A stretch of DNA of 64,000 nt from Prinia subflava. Its lineage: Eukaryota; Chordata; Aves; Passeriformes; Cisticolidae. This document shows positions 33,302 through 47,100 of this stretch, piece after piece. How positions within the stretch are numbered: the first letter of the stretch is position 1; every line of letters begins with the position of its first letter. Position numbers and translations under genes: made by a program. The notes below the pieces were generated by a model that saw only the letters and a program-made list of their open reading frames with translations, made no database searches and was not told the DNA's origin. The stretch is from NCBI RefSeq assembly GCF_021018805.1, contig NW_026961092.1, positions 62,001 to 126,000 on the forward strand. The letters are read 5' to 3'.

Positions 33302-36300
33302 TTGCTGTTGCTGTGTTGGTTTTCTGAAGACACAAGTCCTGTTGGTTGTCTGTGTTTGCAGCAAGCAGAGAAGCTGCTGCAGACACTTTCTTGCCCCTTT
33401 TCCACAAGTGAAGTATATTTTGTACCAGTTGGTGTATTCCTCGTCTGCAGAGCAAGAGCAAATATGTTAGGACCTAAATTGCTTGATTTCCATGGAAGAG
33501 CTCTGTAGAACACTATGCTTTGCTGTTGCTGTGTTGGTTTTCTCAAGAAACAAACCCTGTTTGTTCTCTGTACTTGCAGCGAGCAGAGAAGCTCTTGAAG
33601 ACACGTACCTGCTTTCTCCACTACTGACGTATATTTTGTACCAGTTGGTGTATTCCTCGTCTAGAGAGCAGGAGCAAAGGTTTTAGGACCTAAATTGCTT
33701 GATTTCCTTGGAAGAGATATGTAGAACACTGTGCTTTGCTGTTACTGTGTTGGTTTTCTCAAGACACAAGTTCTGTTGGTTGTCTGTGTTTGCAGCAAGC
33801 AGAGAAGCTGCTGCAGACACTTTCTTGCTCCTTTTCCACTAGTGAAATATATTTTGTACCAGTTGGTGTATTCCTCGTCTGCAGAGCAAGAGCAAAGGTT
33901 TTAGGATCTAAATTGCTTGTTTTCCATGGAAGAGCTATTAAGAACACTATGCTTTGCTGTTGCTGTGTTGGTTTTCTCAAGACACAAGTCCTGTTGGTTG
34001 TCTGTGTTTGCAGCAAGCAGAGAAGCTGCTGCAGACACTTTCTTGCCCCTTTTCTACAAGTGAAGTATATTTTGTACCAGTTGGTGTGTTCCTCATCTGC
34101 AGAGCAAGATCAAAGGGTTTAGGACTTACATTGCTTGATTTCATTGGAAGAGCTATGTAGAACACTATGCTTTGCTGTTGCTGTGTTGGTTTTCTAAAGA
34201 CACAAGCCCTGTTTGTTCCCTGTGTTTTCAGCAAGCAGAGAAGCTCTTGAAGACACGTACCTGCTTTCTCCAGTACTGACGTATATTTTGTACCAGTTGG
34301 TGTGTTTCTCGTCTGCAAAGCAAGAGCAAATGTGTTAGGACCTAAATTGCTTGATTTCCATGGAAGAGCTCTGTAGAACACCATGCTTTGCTGTTGCTGT
34401 GTTGGTTTTCTCAAGACACAAGTCCTGTTGGTTGTCTGTGTTTGCAGCAAGCAGAGAAGCTGCTGCAGACACTTTCTTGCCCCTTTTCCACAAGTGAAGT
34501 ATATTTTGTACCAGTTGGTGTATTCCTCGTCTGCAGAGCAAGAGCAAATGTGTTAGGACCTAAATTGCTTGATTTCCATGGAAGAGCTCTGTAGAACACT
34601 ATGCTTTGCTGTTGCTGTGTTGGTTTTCTCAAGAAACAAACCCTGTTTGTTCTCTGTACTTGCAGCGAGCAGAGAAGCTCTTGAAGACACGTACCTGCTT
34701 TCTCCAGTACTGACGTATATTTTGTACCAGTTGGTGTATTCCTCGTCTGCAGAGCAAGAGCAAAGGTGTAAGGACCTAAACTGCTTAATTTCCTTGGAAG
34801 AGATATGTAGAACACTATGGTTTTCGGTTGCTGTGTTTGTTTTCTCAAGACACAAGTTCTGTTGGTTGTCTGTGTTTTCAGCAAGCAGAGAAGCTGCTGC
34901 AGACACTTTCTTGCCCCTTTTCCACTAGTGAAGTATATTTTGTACCAGTTGGTGTATTCCTCGTCTGCAGAGCAAGAGCAAAGGTTTTAGGATCTAAATT
35001 GCTTGTTTTCCATGGAAGAGCTATGTAGAACACTATGCTTTGCTGTTGCTGTGTTGGTTTTCTCAAGACACAAGTCCTGTTTGTTCTCTGTGTTTTCAGC
35101 AAGCAGAGAAGCTGCTGCAGACACTTTCTTGCCCCTTTTCCACTAGTGAAGTATATTTTGTACCAGTTGGTGTATTCCTCGTCTGCAGAGCAAGTGCAAA
35201 GGTTTTAGGATCTAAATTGCTTGTTTTCCATGGAAGAGCTATGTAGAACACTATGCTTTGCTGTTGCTGTGTTGGTTTTCTAAAGACACAAGCCCTGTTT
35301 GTTTCCTGTGTTTTCAGCAAGCAGAGAAGCTGCTGCAGACACTTTCTTGCCCCTTTTCCACAAGTGAAGTATATTTTGTGCCAGTTGGTGTGTTCCTCCT
35401 CTGCAGAGCTAGAGCAAAGGTTTTAGGATCTAAATTGCTTGTTTTCCATGGAAGAGCTATGTAGAACACTATGCTTTGCTGTTGCTGTGTTGGTTTTCTC
35501 AAGACACAAACCCTGTTTGTTCCCTGTGTTTGCAGCAAGCAGAGAAGCTGCTGCAGACACTTTCTTGCCCCTTTTCCACAAGTGAAGTATATTTTGTACC
35601 AGTTGGTGTATTCCTCGTCTGCAGAGCAAGAGCAAAGGTTTTAGGATCTAAATTGCTTGTTTTCCATGGAAGAGCTATGTAGAACACTATGCTTTGCTGT
35701 TGCTGTGTCGGTTTTCTCAAGACACAAGTCCTGTTGGTTGTCTGTGTTTGCAGCAAGCAGAGAAGCTGCTGCAGACACTTTCTTGCCCCTTTTCCACAAG
35801 TGAAGTATATTTTGTACCAGTTGGTGTATTCCTCGTCTGCAGAGCAAGAGCAAATATGTTAGGACCTAAATTGCTTGATTTCCATGGAAGAGCTCTGTAG
35901 AACACTATGCTTTGATGTTGCTGTGTCGGTTTTCTCAAGAAACAAACCCTGTTTGTTCTCTGTACTTGCAGCGAGCAGAGAAGCTCTTGAAGACACGTAC
36001 CTGCTTTCTCCACTACTGACGTATATTTTGTACCAGTTGGTGTATTCCTCGTCTGGAGAGCAGGAGCAAAGGTTTTAGGACCTAAATTGCTTGATTTCCT
36101 TGGAAGAGATATGTAGAACACTGTGCTTTGCTGTTGCTGTGTTGGTTTTCTCAAGACACAAGTCCTGTTGGTTGTCTGTGTTTGCAGCAAGCAGAGAAGC
36201 TGCTGCAGACACTTTCTTGCTCCTTTTCCACTAGTGAAGTATATTTTGTACCAGTTGGTGTATTCCTCGTCTGCAGAGCAAGAGCAAAGGTTTTAGGATC

Positions 36301-38517
36301 TAAATTGCTTGTTTTCCATGGAAGAGCTATGTAGAACACTATGCTTTGCTGTTGCTGTGTTGGTTTTCTCAAGACACAAGCCCTGTTTGTTCCCTGTGTT
36401 TTCAGCAAGCAGAGAAGCTGCTGCAGACACTTTCTTGCCCCTTTTCCACTAGTGAAGTATATTTTGTACCAGTTGGTGTATTCCTCGTCTGCAGAGCAAG
36501 TGCAAAGGTTTTAGGATCTAAATTGCTTGTTTTCCATGGAAGAGCTATGTAGAACACTATGCTTTGCTGTTGCTGTGTTGGTTTTCTAAAGACACAAGCC
36601 CTGTTTGTTCCCTGTGTTTTCAGCAAGCAGAGAAGCTGCTGCAGACACTTTCTTGCCCCTTTTCCACAAGTGAAGTATATTTTGTACCAGTTGGTGTATT
36701 CCTCGTCTGCAGAGCAAGAGCAAAGGTTTTAGGATCTAAATTGCTTGTTTTCCATGGAAGAGCTATGTAGAACACTATGCTTTGCTGTTGCTGTGTTGGT
36801 TTTCTCAAGACACAAGTCCTGTTGGTTGTCTGTGTTTGCAGCAAGCAGAGAAGCTGCTGCAGACACTTTCTTGCTCCTTTTCCACTAGTGAAGTATATTT
36901 TGTACCAGTTGGTGCATTCCTCTTCTGCAGAGCAAGAGCAAATATGTTAGGACCTAAATTACTTGATTTCCATGGAAGAGCTCTGTAGAACACTATACTT
37001 TGCTGTTGCTGTGTCGGTTTTCTCAAGAAACAAACCCTGTTTGTTCTCTGTACTTGCAGCGAGCAGAGAAGCTCTTGAAGACACGTACCTGCTTTCTCCA
37101 CTACTGACGTATATTTTGTACCAGTTGGTGTATTCCTCGTCTGGAGAGCAGGAGCAAAGGTTTTAGGACCTAAATTGCTTGATTTCCTTGGAAGAGATAT
37201 GTAGAACACTGTGCTTTGCTGTTACTGTGTTGGTTTTCTCAAGACACAAGTCCTGTTGGCTGTCTGTGTTTGCAGCAAGCAGAGAAGCTGCTGCAGACAC
37301 TTTCTTGCTCCTTTTCCACTAGTGAAGTATATTTTGTACCAGTTGGTGTATTCCTCGTCTGCAGAGCAAGAGCAAAGGTTTTAGGATCTAAATTGCTTGT
37401 TTTCCATGGAAGAGCTATTAAGAACACTATGCTTTGCTGTTGCTGTGTTGGTTTTCTCAAGACACAAGTCCTGTTGGTTGTCTGTGTTTGCAGCAAGCAG
37501 AGAAGCTGCTGCAGACACTTTCTTGCCCCTTTTCTACAAGTGAAGTATATTTTGTACCAGTTGGTGTGTTCCTCATCTGCAGAGCAAGATCAAAGGGTTT
37601 AGGACTTACATTGCTTGATTTCATTGGAAGAGCTATGTAGAACACTATGCTTTGCTGTTGCTGTGTTGGTTTTCTAAAGACACAAGCCCTGTTTGTTCCC
37701 TGTGTTTTCAGCAAGCAGAGAAGCTCTTGAAGACACGTACCTGCTTTCTCCAGTACTGACGTATATTTTGTACCAGTTGGTGTGTTCCTCGTCTGCAAAG
37801 CAAGAGCAAATGTGTTAGGACCTAAATTGCTTGATTTCCATGGAAGAGCTCTGTAGAACACTATGCTTTGCTGTTGCTGTGTTGGTTTTCTCAAGAAACA
37901 AACCCTGTTTGTTCTCTGTACTTGCAGCGAGCAGAGAAGCTCTTGAAGACACGTACCTGCTTTCTCCACTACTGACGTATATTTTGTACCAGTTGGTGTA
38001 TTCCTCGTCTGGAGAGCAGGAGCAAAGGTTTTAGGACCTAAATTGCTTGATTTCCTTGGAAGAGATATGTAGAACACTGTGCTTTGCTGTTACTGTGTTG
38101 GTTTTCTCAAGACACAAGTCCTGTTGGTTGTCTGTGTTTGCAGCAAGCAGAGAAGCTGCTGCAGACACTTTCTTGCTCCTTTTCCACTAGTGAAGTATAT
38201 TTTGTACCAGTTGGTGTATTCCTCGTCTGCAGAGCAAGAGCAAATATGTTAGGACTTAAATTACTTGATTTCCATGGAAGAGCTCTGTAGAACACTATGC
38301 TTTGATGTTGCTGTGTCGGTTTTCTCAAGAAACAAACCCTGTTTGTTCTCTGTACTTGCAGCGAGCAGAGAAGCTCTTGAAGACACGTACCTGCTTTCTC
38401 CACTACTGACGTATATTTTGTACCAGTTGGTGTATTCCTCGTCTGGAGAGCAGGAGCAAAGGTTTTAGGACCTAAATTGCTTGATTTCCTTGGAAGAGAT
38501 ATGTAGAACACTGTGCT

Positions 38518-41500
38518 TTGCTGTTACTGTGTTGGTTTTCTCAAGACACAAGTCCTGTTGGTTGTCTGTGTTTGCAGCAAGCAGAGAAGCTGCTGCAGAC
38601 ACTTTCTTGCCCCTTTTCCACAAGTGAAGTATATTTTGTACCAGTTGGTGTATTCCTCGTCTGCAGAGCAAGAGCAAAGGTGTTAGGACCTAAACTGCTT
38701 AATTTCCATGGAAGAGATATGTGGAACACTATGGTTTTCGGTTGCTGTGTTTGTTTTCTCAAGACACAAGCCCTGTTTGTTCCCTGTGTTTTCAGCAAGC
38801 AGAGAAGCTGCTGCAGACACTTTCTTGCTCCTTTTCCACTAGTGAAGTATATTTTGTACCAGTTGGTGTGTTCCTCATCTGCAGAGCAAGATCAAAGGGT
38901 TTAGGACTTAAATTGCTTGTTTTCCATGGAAGAGCTATGTAGAACACTATGCTTTGCTGTTGCTGTGTTGGTTCTCTAAAGACACAAGCCCTGTTTGTTC
39001 CCTGTGTTTTCAGCAAGCAGAGAAGCTCTTTAAGACACGTACCTGCTTTCTCCAGTACTGACGTATATTTTGTACCAGTTGGTGTGTTCCTCGTCTGCAA
39101 AGCAAGAGCAAATGTGTTAGGACCTAAATTGCTTGATTTCCATGGAAGAGCTATGTAGAACACTATGCTTTGCTGTTGCTGTGTTGGTTTTCTGAATACA
39201 CAAGTCCTGTTGGTTGTCTGTGTTTGCAGCAAGCAGAGAAGCTGCTGCAGACACTTTCTTGCCCCTTTTCCACAAGTGAAGTATATTTTGTACCAGTTGG
39301 TGTATTCCTCGTCTGCAGAGCAAGAGCAAATATGTTAGGACCTAAATTGCTTGATTTCCATGGAAGAACTCTGTAGAACACTATGCTTTGCTGTTGCTGT
39401 GTTGGTTTTCTCAAGAAACAAACCCTGTTTGTTCTCTGTACTTGCAGCGAGCAGAGAAGCTCTTGAAGACACGTACCTGCTTTCTCCACTACTGACGTAT
39501 ATTTTGTACCAGTTGGTGTATTCCTCGTCTAGAGAGCAGGAGCAAAGGTTTTAGGACCTAAATTGCTTGATTTCCTTGGAAGAGATATGTAGAACACTGT
39601 GCTTTGCTGTTACTGTGTTGGTTTTCTCAAGACACAAGTTCTGTTGGTTGTCTGTGTTTGCAGCAAGCAGAGAAGCTGCTGCAGACACTTTCTTGCTCCT
39701 TTTCCACTAGTGAAATATATTTTGTACCAGTTGGTGTATTCCTCGTCTGCAGAGCAAGAGCAAAGGTTTTAGGATCTAAATTGCTTGTTTTCCATGGAAG
39801 AGGTATGTAGAACACTATGCTTTGCTGTTGCTGTGTTGGTTTTCTCAAGACACAAGTCCTGTTGGTTGTCTGTGTTTGCAGCAAGCAGAGAAGCTGCTGC
39901 AGACACTTTCTTGCCCCTTTTCTACAAGTGAAGTATATTTTGTACCAGTTGGTGTGTTCCTCATCTGCAGAGCAAGATCAAAGGGTTTAGGACTTAAATT
40001 GCTTGATTTCATTGGAAGAGCTATGTAGAACACTATGCTTTGCTGTTGCTGTGTTGGTTTTCTAAAGACACAAGCCCTGTTTGTTCCCTGTGTTTTCAGC
40101 AAGCAGAGAAGCTCTTGAAGACACGTACCTGCTTTCTCCAGTACTGACGTATATTTTGTACCAGTTGGTGTGTTCCTCGTCTGCAAAGCAAGAGCAAATG
40201 TGTTAGGACCTAAATTGCTTGATTTCCATGGAAGAGCTCTGTAGAACACCATGCTTTGCTGTTGCTGTGTTGGTTTTCTCAAGACACAAGTCCTGTTGGT
40301 TGTCTGTGTTTGCAGCAAGCAGAGAAGCTGCTGCAGACACTTTCTTGCCCCTTTTCCACAAGTGAAGTATATTTTGTACCAGTTGGTGTATTCCTCGTCT
40401 GCAGAGCAAGAGCAAATGTGTTAGGACCTAAATTGCTTGATTTCCATGGAAGAGCTCTGTAGAACACTATGCTTTGCTGTTGCTGTGTTGGTTTTCTCAA
40501 GAAACAAACCCTGTTTGTTCTCTGTACTTGCAGCGAGCAGAGAAGCTCTTGAAGACACGTACCTGCTTTCTCCAGTACTGACGTATATTTTGTACCAGTT
40601 GGTGTATTCCTCGTCTGCAGAGCAAGAGCAAAGGTGTTAGGACCTAAACTGCTTAATTTCCTTGGAAGAGATATGTAGAACACTATGGTTTTCGGTTGCT
40701 GTGTTTGTTTTCTCAAGACACAAGCCCTGTTTGTTCTCTGTGTTTTCAGCAAGCAGAGAAGCTGCTGCAGACACTTTCTTGCCCCTTTTCCACTAGTGAA
40801 GTATATTTTGTACCAGTTGGTGTATTCCTCGTCTGCAGAGCAAGAGCAAAGGTTTTAGGATCTAAATTGCTTGTTTTCCATGGAAGAGCTATGTAGAACA
40901 CTATGCTTTGCTGTTGCTGTGTTGGTTTTCTCAAGACACAAGTCCTGTTTGTTCTCTGTGTTTTCAGCAAGCAGAGAAGCTGCTGCAGACACTTTCTTGC
41001 CCCTTTTCCACTAGTGAAGTATATTTTGTACCAGTTGGTGTATTCCTCGTCTGCAGAGCAAGTGCAAAGGTTTTAGGATCTAAATTGCTTGTTTTCCATG
41101 GAAGAGCTATGTAGAACACTATGCTTTGCTGTTGCTGTGTTGGTTTTCTAAAGACACAAGCCCTGTTTGTTCCCTGTGTTTTCAGCAAGCAGAGAAGCTG
41201 CTGCAGACACTTTCTTGCCCCTTTTCCACAAGTGAAGTATATTTTGTGCCAGTTGGTGTGTTCCTCCTCTGCAGAGCTAGAGCAAAGGTTTTAGGATCTA
41301 AATTGCTTGTTTTCCATGGAAGAGCTATGTAGAACACTATGCTTTGCTGTTGCTGTGTTGGTTTTCTCAAGACACAAGTCCTGTTGGTTGTCTGGGTTTG
41401 CAGCAAGCAGAGAAGCTGCTGCAGACACTTTCTTGCCCCTTTTCCACAAGTGAAGTATATTTTGTACCAGTTGGTGTATTCCTCGTCTGCAGAGCAAGAG

Positions 41501-43083
41501 CAAAGGTTTTAGGATCTAAATTGCTTGTTTTCCATGGAAGAGCTATGTAGAACACTATGCTTTGCTGTTGCTGTGTCGGTTTTCTCAAGACACAAGTCCT
41601 GTTGGTTGTCTGTGTTTGCAGCAAGCAGAGAAGCTGCTGCAGACACTTTCTTGCCCCTTTTCCACAAGTGAAGTATATTTTGTACCAGTTGGTGTATTCC
41701 TCGTCTGCAGAGCAAGAGCAAATATGTTAGGACCTAAATTGCTTGATTTCCATGGAAGAGCTCTGTAGAACACTATGCTTTGCTGTTGCTGTGTCGGTTT
41801 TCTCAAGAAACAAACCCTGTTTGTTCTCTGTACTTGCAGCGAGCAGAGAAGCTCTTGAAGACACGTACCTGCTTTCTCCACTACTGACGTATATTTTGTA
41901 CCAGTTGGTGTATTCCTCGTCTGGAGAGCAGGAGCAAAGGTTTTAGGACCTAAATTGCTTGATTTCCTTGGAAGAGATATGTAGAACACTGTGCTTTGCT
42001 GTTACTGTGTTGGTTTTCTCAAGACACAAGTCCTGTTGGTTGTCTGTGTTTGCAGCAAGCAGAGAAGCTGCTGCAGACACTTTCTTGCTCCTTTTCCACT
42101 AGTGAAGTATATTTTGTACCAGTTGGTGTATTCCTCGTCTGCAGAGCAAGAGCAAAGGTTTTAGGATCTAAATTGCTTGTTTTCCATGGAAGAGCTATTA
42201 AGAACACTATGCTTTGCTGTTGCTGTGTTGGTTTTCTCAAGACACAAGTCCTGTTTGTTCTCTGTGTTTTCAGCAAGCAGAGAAGCTGCTGCAGACACTT
42301 TCTTGCCCCTTTTCCACAAGTGAAGTATATTTTGTACCAGTTGGTGTATTCCTCGTCTGCAGAGCAAGTGCAAAGGTTTTAGGATCTAAATTGCTTGTTT
42401 TCCATGGAAGAGCTATGTAGAACACTATGCTTTGCTGTTGCTGTGTTGGTTTTCTCAAGACACAAACCCTGTTTGTTCCCTGTGTTTTCAGCAAGCAGAG
42501 AAGCTGCTGCAGACACTTTCTTGCCCCTTTTTCACAAGTGAAGTATATTTTGTACCAGTTGGTGTGTTCCTCGTCTGCAAAGCAAGAGCAAAGGTTTTAG
42601 GACTTAAATTGCTTGTTTTCCATGGAAGAGATATGTAGAACACTGTGCTTTGCTGTTGCTGTGTTGGTTTTCTCAAGACACAAGTCCTGTTGGTTGTCTG
42701 TGTTTGCAGCAAGCAGAGAAGCTGCTGCAGACACTTTCTTGCCCCTTTTTCACAAGTGAAGTATATTTTGTACCAGTTGGTGTGTTCCTCGTCTGCAAAG
42801 CAAGAGCAAATGTGTTAGGACCTAAATTGCTTGATTTCCATGGAAGAGCTCTGTAGAACACTATGCTTTGCTGTTGCTGTGTTGGTTTTCTCAAGAAACA
42901 AACCCTGTTTGTTCTCTGTACTTGCAGCGAGCAGAGAAGCTCTTGAAGACACGTACCTGCTTTCTCCACTACTGACGTATATTTTGTACCAGTTGGTGTA
43001 TTCCTCGTCTGGAGAGCAGGAGCAAAGGTTTTAGGACCTAAATTGCTTGATTTCCTTGGAAGAGATATGTAGAACACTGTGCT
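38518..43083. repeat. Higher-order block Z2 (21 units, 4566 bp; lacks six units of Z1)
   Basis: It matches Z1 from its first unit through the B unit at 42868 (partner at 37000), then jumps to the next block start. The missing part corresponds exactly to 37216-38517, which is 1302 bp: three 218 bp and three 216 bp units. Within the aligned part, the fourteenth unit is G (41344) where Z1 has P (35476), and the nineteenth is P (42432) where Z1 has S (36564). Confidence 0.86.
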
Positions 43084-44168
43084 TTGCTGTTACTGTGTTG
43101 GTTTTCTCAAGACACAAGTCCTGTTGGTTGTCTGTGTTTGCAGCAAGCAGAGAAGCTGCTGCAGACACTTTCTTGCCCCTTTTCCACAAGTGAAGTATAT
43201 TTTGTACCAGTTGGTGTATTCCTCGTCTGCAGAGCAAGAGCAAAGGTGTTAGGACCTAAACTGCTTAATTTCCATGGAAGAGATATGTGGAACACTATGG
43301 TTTTCGGTTGCTGTGTTTGTTTTCTCAAGACACAAGCCCTGTTTGTTCCCTGTGTTTTCAGCAAGCAGAGAAGCTGCTGCAGACACTTTCTTGCTCCTTT
43401 TCCACTAGTGAAGTATATTTTGTACCAGTTGGTGTGTTCCTCATCTGCAGAGCAAGATCAAAGGGTTTAGGACTTAAATTGCTTTTTTCCATGGAAGAGC
43501 TATGTAGAACACTATGCTTTGCTGTTGCTGTGTTGGTTCTCTAAAGACACAAGCCCTGTTTGTTCCCTGTGTTTTCAGCAAGCAGAGAAGCTCTTGAAGA
43601 CACGTACCTGCTTTCTCCAGTACTGACGTATATTTTGTACCAGTTGGTGTGTTCCTCGTCTGCAAAGCAAGAGCAAATGCGTTAGGACCTAAATTGCTTG
43701 ATTTCCATGGAAGAGCTATGTAGAACACTATGCTTTGCTGTTGCTGTGTTGGTTTTCTGAAGACACAAGTCCTGTTGGTTGTCTGTGTTTGCAGCAAGCA
43801 GAGAAGCTGCTGCAGAAACTTTCTTGCCCCTTTTCCACAAGTGAAGTATATTTTGTACCAGTTGGTGTATTCCTCGTCTGCAGAGCAAGAGCAAATATGT
43901 TAGGACCTAAATTGCTTGATTTCCATGGAAGAGCTCTGTAGAACACTATGCTTTGCTGTTGCTGTGTTGGTTTTCTCAAGAAACAAACCCTGTTTGTTCT
44001 CTGTACTTGCAGCGAGCAGAGAAGCTCTTGAAGACACGTACCTGCTTTCTCCACTACTGACGTATATTTTGTACCAGTTGGTGTATTCCTCGTCTGGAGA
44101 GCAGGAGCAAAGGTTTTAGGACCTAAATTGCTTGATTTCCTTGGAAGAGATATGTAGAACACTGTGCT
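43084..44168. repeat. Higher-order block Z3 (first five units, 1085 bp)
   Basis: The order G, S, D, G, B matches the first five units of Z1 and Z2, including ttggttctctaaag near 43539. One base is missing near 43486 (gcttttttccatgg). The block is cut off at 44169, where an M unit of the domain I type begins domain III. Confidence 0.85.
43302..43518. repeat. S unit, 217 bp, with one deleted base
   Basis: The tail reads aattgcttttttccatgg near 43486, where the partners at 32868 and 38736 have aattgcttgttttccatgg. This accounts for the Z2-to-Z3 offset dropping from 4566 to 4565 bp. Confidence 0.85.
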
Positions 44169-47100
44169 TTGCTGTTACTGTGTTGGTTTTCTCAAGACAC
44201 AAGCCTTGTTAGTTGTATGTGTTTCCAGCCAGCAGAGAAGCTGCTGCAGACACTTTCTTGCCCCTTTTCCACAAGTGAAGTATATTTTGTACCAGTTGGT
44301 GTATTCCTCGTCTGCAGAGCAAGAGCAAAGGTTTTAGGATCTAAATTGCTTGTTTTCCATGGAAGAGCTATGTAGAACACTATGCTTTGCTGTTGCTGTG
44401 TTGGTTTTCTCAAGACACAAGCCCTGTTTGTTCTCTGTGTTTTCAGCAAGCAGAGAAGCTGCTGCAGACACTTTCTTGCTCCTTTTCCACTAGTGAAGTA
44501 TATTTTGTCCCAGTTTGTGTATTCCTCGTCTGCAGAGCAAGAGCAAAGGTTTTAGGATCTAAATTGCTTGTTTTCCATGGAAGAGCTATGTAGAACACTA
44601 TGCTTTGCTGTTGCTGTGTTGGTTTTCTCAAGACACAAGTCCTGTTGGTTGTCTGTGTTTTCAGCAAGCAGAGAAGCTGCTGCAGACACTTTCTTGCCCC
44701 TTTTCCACAAGTGAAGTATATTTTGTACCAGTTGGTGTGTTCCTCGTCTGCAAAGCAAGAGCAAAGGTTTTAGGACTTAAATTGCTTGATTTCCATGGAA
44801 GAGATATGTAGAACACTATGCTTTGCTGTTGCTGTGTTGGTTTTCTCAAGACACAAACCCTGTTTGTTCCCTGTGTTTTCAGCAAGCAGAGAAGCTGCTG
44901 CAGACACTTTCTTGCCCCTTTTCCACAAGTGAAGTATATTTTGTACCAGTTGGTGTATTCCTCGTCTGGAGAGCAAGAGCAAAGGTTTTAGGATCTAAAT
45001 TGCTTGTTTTCCATGGAAGAGCTATGTAGAACACTATGCTTTGCTGTTGCTGTGTTGGTTTTCTAAAGACACAAACCCTGTTTGTTCTCTGTGTTTTCAG
45101 CAAGCAGAGAAGCTGCTGCAGACACTTTCTTGCTCCTTTTCCACTAGTGAAGTATATTTTGTACCAGTTGGTGTATTCCTCGTCTGGAGAGCAGGAGCAA
45201 AGGTTTTAGGACCTAAATTGCTTGATTTCCTTGGAAGAGATATGTAGAACACTGTGCTTTGCTGTTGCTGTGTTGGTTTTCTCAAGACACAAACCCTGTT
45301 TGTTCCCTGTGTTTGCAGCAAGCAGAGAAGCTGCTGCAGACACTTTCTTGCCCCTTTTCCACAAGTGAAGTATATTTTGTACCAGTTGGTGTATTCCTCG
45401 TCTGCAGAGCAAGAGCAAAGGTTTTAGGATCTAAATTGTTTGTTTTCCATGGAAGAGCTATGTAGAACACTATGCTTTGCTGTTGCTGTGTTGGTTTTCT
45501 AAAGACACAAACCCTATTTGTTCCCTGTGTTTTCAGCAAGCAGAGAAGCTGCTGCAGACACTTTCTTGCCCCTTTTCCACAAGTGAAGTATATTTTGTAC
45601 CAGTTGGTGTATTCCTTGTCGGCAGAGCAAGAGCAAAGGTTTTAGGATCTAAATTGCTTGATTTCCATGGAAGAGCTCTGTAGAACACTATGCTTTGCTG
45701 TTGCTGTGTCGGTTTTCTCAAGAAACAAACCCTGTTTGTTCTCTGTACTTGCAGAGAGCAGAGAAGCTCTTGAAGACACGTACCTGCTTTCTCCACTACT
45801 GACGTATATTTTGTACCAGTTGGTGTATTCCTCGTCTGGAGAGCAGGAGCAAAGGTTTTAGGACCTAAATTGCTTGATTTCCTTGGAAGAGATATGTAGA
45901 ACACTATGCTTTGCTGTTGCTGTGTTGGTTTTCTCAAGACACAAACCCTGTTTGTTCCCTGTGTTTTCAGCAAGCAGAGAAGCTGCTGCAGACACTTTCT
46001 TGCCCCTTTTCCACAAGTGAAGTATATTTTGTACCAGTTGGTGTATTCCTCGTCTGCAGAGCAAGAGCAAAGGTTTTAGGATCTAAATTGCTTGTTTTCC
46101 ATGGAAGAGCTCTGTAGAACACTATGCTTTGCTGTTGCTGTGTTGGTTTTCTCAAGACACAATTCCTGTTGGTTGTCTGTGTTTGCAGCAAGCAGAGAAG
46201 CTGCTGCAGACACTTTCTTGCCCCTTTTTCACAAGTGAAGTATATTTTGTACCAGTTTGTGTGTTCCTCGTCTGCAAAGCAAGAGCAAATGTGTTAGGAC
46301 CTAAATTGCTTGATTTCCATGGAAGAGCTCTGTAGAACACTATGCTTTGCTGTTGCTGTGTTGGTTTTCTCAAGAAACAAACCCTGTTTGTTCTCTGTAC
46401 TTGCAGCGAGCAGAGAAGCTCTTTAAGACACGTACCTGCTTTCTCCACTACTGACGTATATTTTGTACCAGTTGGTGTATTCCTCGTCTGCAGAGCAAGA
46501 GCAAAGGTTTTAGGATCTAAATTGCTTGTTTTCCATGGAAGAGCTATGTAGAACACTATGGTTTTCGGTTGCTGTGTTTGTTTTCTCAAGACACAAGCCC
46601 TGTTTGTTCTCTGTGTTTTCAGCAAGCAGAGAAGCTGCTGCAGACACTTTCTTGCTCCTTTTCCACTAGTGAAGTATATTTTGTACCAGTTGGTGTATTC
46701 CTCGTCTGGAGAGCAGGAGCAAAGGTTTTAGGACCTAAATTGCTTGATTTCCTTGGAAGAGATATGTAGAACACAGTGCTTTGCTGTTGCTGTGTTGGTT
46801 TTCTCAAGACACAAACCCTGTTTGTTCCCTGTGTTTTCAGCAAGCAGAGAAGCTGCTGCAGACACTTTCTTGCCCCTTTTCCACAAGTGAAGTATATTTT
46901 GTACCAGTTGGTGTATTCCTCGTCTGCAGAGCAAGAGCAAAGGTTTTAGGATCTAAATTGCTTGTTTTCCATGGAAGAGCTATGTAGAACACTATGCTTT
47001 GCTGTTGCTGTGTTGGTTTTCTAAAGACACAAACCCTGTTTGTTCCCTGTGTTTTCAGCAAGCAGAGAAGCTGCTGCAGACACTTTCTTGCCCCTTTTCC

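Larger units (their letters stand above)
32650..38517. repeat. Higher-order block Z1 (27 units, 5868 bp)
   Basis: The order starts G, S, D, G, B, G, G, D, G, B, S, S, S, P, G, B, G, S, S, G, B (21 units) and ends G, G, D, B, G, B (six units, 37216-38517). Unit anchors recur 5868 bp later in Z2 for the first 21 units. Nine of the 27 units are 216 bp, which accounts for the total length. Confidence 0.87.
25896..44168. repeat. Domain II: G- and B-rich part of the array (84 units)
   Basis: The satellite is the same family with a different unit mix. B units are densest here (16 in 18.3 kb), often in G-B pairs every two to six units. Private variants are gcaaatatgttaggacc tails, ctaaattacttgattt, gcaagtgcacagg, agatcaaagggtttagg and the D class. 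R-N-M modules appear only once (29160-29811); the R unit at 30908 lacks its N partner. Both boundaries fall at unit edges, with no foreign sequence at either. Confidence 0.82.
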
